Shown here piece after piece: positions 21,514 through 22,188 of a DNA stretch of 22,188 nt (position 1 is the first letter of the stretch; each line of letters opens with the position of its first letter). The DNA is taken from contig JBKECC010000048.1 in NCBI GenBank assembly GCA_047974135.1, forward strand, positions 1 to 22,188, given 5' to 3'. The notes beneath the pieces are model-generated. The model saw only the letters and a list, made by a program, of their open reading frames with translations, did not search any database and was not told the origin of the DNA. The position numbers and the translations under genes are program-made. The DNA is from JAIRQK01 sp047974135 (GTDB lineage: Bacteria > Campylobacterota > Campylobacteria > Campylobacterales > Campylobacteraceae).

Positions 21514-21736
21514 CTTTTGCTCTTTTGTTTGATGCGTAAATCTTCTCTAACACATTAAGAGCTTCTTTCATTTTTTCATACTCTTCAACGTGAACTAAAA
21601 CGGCTCGAAAGCGATTATTTTTAACAATCACGGCGCGCTCTAATTCACGAGAGCCTATTTTGGTTAGTATTGGGCTAAATTCCCTAACCATTTCTGTAGC
21701 AGTAAATATCTCATCTTTTTCATAATAGATAGCCAT
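21503..21736 (-). CDS. Phd/YefM-like antitoxin-type protein without a visible toxin
   Basis: A 77-aa protein resembling the Phd/YefM family of DNA-binding antitoxins: FTATEMVREFSPILTKIGSRELERAVIVKNNRFRAVLVHVEEYEKMKEAL has the typical helix, 'R-A-V-I-V-K-N-N' hairpin and 'VHVEEYEKM' strand-helix. The C-terminal tail is short and basic (ASNKRAKDGK) where a toxin-binding tail would be. AGGAAA lies upstream of ATG 21736. The downstream neighbour is a hydrolase and the upstream one is ddl, so no RelE/Doc/PIN partner is adjacent. It may be a domesticated regulator of this cell-wall block. The family call rests on pattern, not a search. Confidence 0.7.
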   Translation of the reverse strand: MAIYYEKDEIFTATEMVREFSPILTKIGSRELERAVIVKNNRFRAVLVHVEEYEKMKEALNVLEKIYASNKRAKDGK

Positions 21737-21791
21737 AATTTCCTCATTTCAAGCAAAAAATACATAAAATTTTACATACTTCTTCTTTAGA

Positions 21792-22188
21792 TTATGCTTT
21801 GCCTTTTGCTGATTGGATTTCGTTTATAAATTTATACTCTATTTTTATCTTTCTTTGTTTTGGTAAATCACGTGCTAAATCTTGCACTAAATCATTAAAC
21901 TCTTCAAATAGATAGTTTGCTAAACTGCCCGGATTTGGATTGATTTCGTTTAGGTAAACTCTGTTGTTTATGATAAAAAAGTCACATCTTATAACCGCTC
22001 CATTAAAAAGTGGCTCATAGAGCATTTTAAAATTTCTTCTTATTTGCGAAGTTACAAGTTCATTTATCTTTGCTTCATACACTTTTTCAGTTCGTGAAAA
22101 ATCAAGGTATTTTTTATTGAAGTCTAAAATCTCATTTTTTTGAGGCTCTTCAATGGTTGAAAATCTTATGTTTTTGCCTACTTTGCTT
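21792..22188 (-). CDS. ddl: D-alanine-D-alanine ligase, C-terminal part, cut by right edge
   Basis: About 132 codons are visible; the frame is open to the window edge, so the gene starts beyond it. The segment AVIRCDFFIINNRVYLNEINPNPGSLANYLFEEF contains the ATP-grasp metal-binding acidic residues (D in RCDF, E in NEINPNPG) and the NPNPG loop of Ddl enzymes. The product D-Ala-D-Ala is the substrate of MurF encoded in the same unit. An internal GTG at 22082 is not the start; the reading continues upstream as KNIRFSTIEEPQKNEILDF and beyond. Confidence 0.9.
   Translation of the reverse strand, partial: SKVGKNIRFSTIEEPQKNEILDFNKKYLDFSRTEKVYEAKINELVTSQIRRNFKMLYEPLFNGAVIRCDFFIINNRVYLNEINPNPGSLANYLFEEFNDLVQDLARDLPKQRKIKIEYKFINEIQSAKGKA

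Noticed and set aside
21503..21736. Complete type II toxin-antitoxin system
   Set aside because: No toxin-like partner on either side; neighbours are ddl and an alpha/beta hydrolase.
1..22188. Phase-variable homopolymer G/C tracts as in many Campylobacter surface genes
   Set aside because: No run of G or C long enough is seen; long runs here are A/T and not placed to switch a gene.

Overview
The window looks like chromosome of a Campylobacter or a close relative (Campylobacterota). The reasons are low G+C by eye, tightly packed genes with 1-8 base overlaps, and familiar gene blocks: ubiX-coaD-tmk-hisS-speA-aspB, ilvI-ilvH-lpxD, pdxJ-pdxA, and ddl / small ORF / hydrolase / murF. The murF product carries the multi-pass membrane N-terminus typical of this group. 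I cannot name the species from sequence alone. No rRNA, tRNA, CRISPR array, IS element or prophage gene is visible.

Layout, left to right. (1) 1-2738, minus strand: an ankyrin-repeat protein, a single-pass membrane protein of unknown function, and an alpha/beta hydrolase cut by the left edge; probably one transcription unit. (2) 2839-5804, minus: a complete metal-chelate uptake operon (periplasmic binding protein, BtuC/FecD-type permease, ATPase) behind a candidate Fur box. (3) 6096-10799, plus: ubiX-coaD-tmk-hisS-speA, each gene overlapping the next. (4) 10878-12050, plus: aspB with its own promoter. (5) 12141-13196, plus: an AbrB-type membrane protein, bracketed by two copies of the same 27-bp palindromic element. 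(6) 13234-16596, minus: ilvI-ilvH-lpxD and a 79-aa unknown. (7) 16786-18609, plus: pdxJ-pdxA and a candidate 32-aa membrane protein. (8) 18669-19199, minus: a flavodoxin-fold NAD(P)H oxidoreductase. (9) 19331-22188, minus: ddl (partial), a lone Phd/YefM-like antitoxin, an alpha/beta hydrolase and a membrane-anchored MurF.

The most unusual signal is not a gene. The palindrome TTTACATGTAAA (core TTACATGTAA) occurs 18 times as the exact 10-mer in 22 kb, with three more copies one base off. A rough expectation at about one-third G+C is 0.1 copies. Thirteen of the 18 lie in, or at the edge of, the roughly 1.2 kb of non-coding DNA. Five times two copies sit close together and form a long perfect inverted repeat, and each of these lies at the end of a transcription unit, including both convergent junctions. 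Other copies lie singly near promoters or inside genes. The pattern resembles uptake sequences of Neisseria and Pasteurellaceae, where inverted pairs double as terminators, but here the repeated word is itself a palindrome. Function is unproven; an uptake word, a chromosome-organising or methylation site, or a lineage-specific terminator word all remain possible.

Metabolically the window is mostly housekeeping: cofactors (CoA, PLP, prenyl-FMN), branched-chain amino acids, aspartate, polyamine precursor, dTMP, tRNA-His charging, lipid A and peptidoglycan precursors. The accessory parts are the uptake operon, the ankyrin cluster and the AbrB-type gene.
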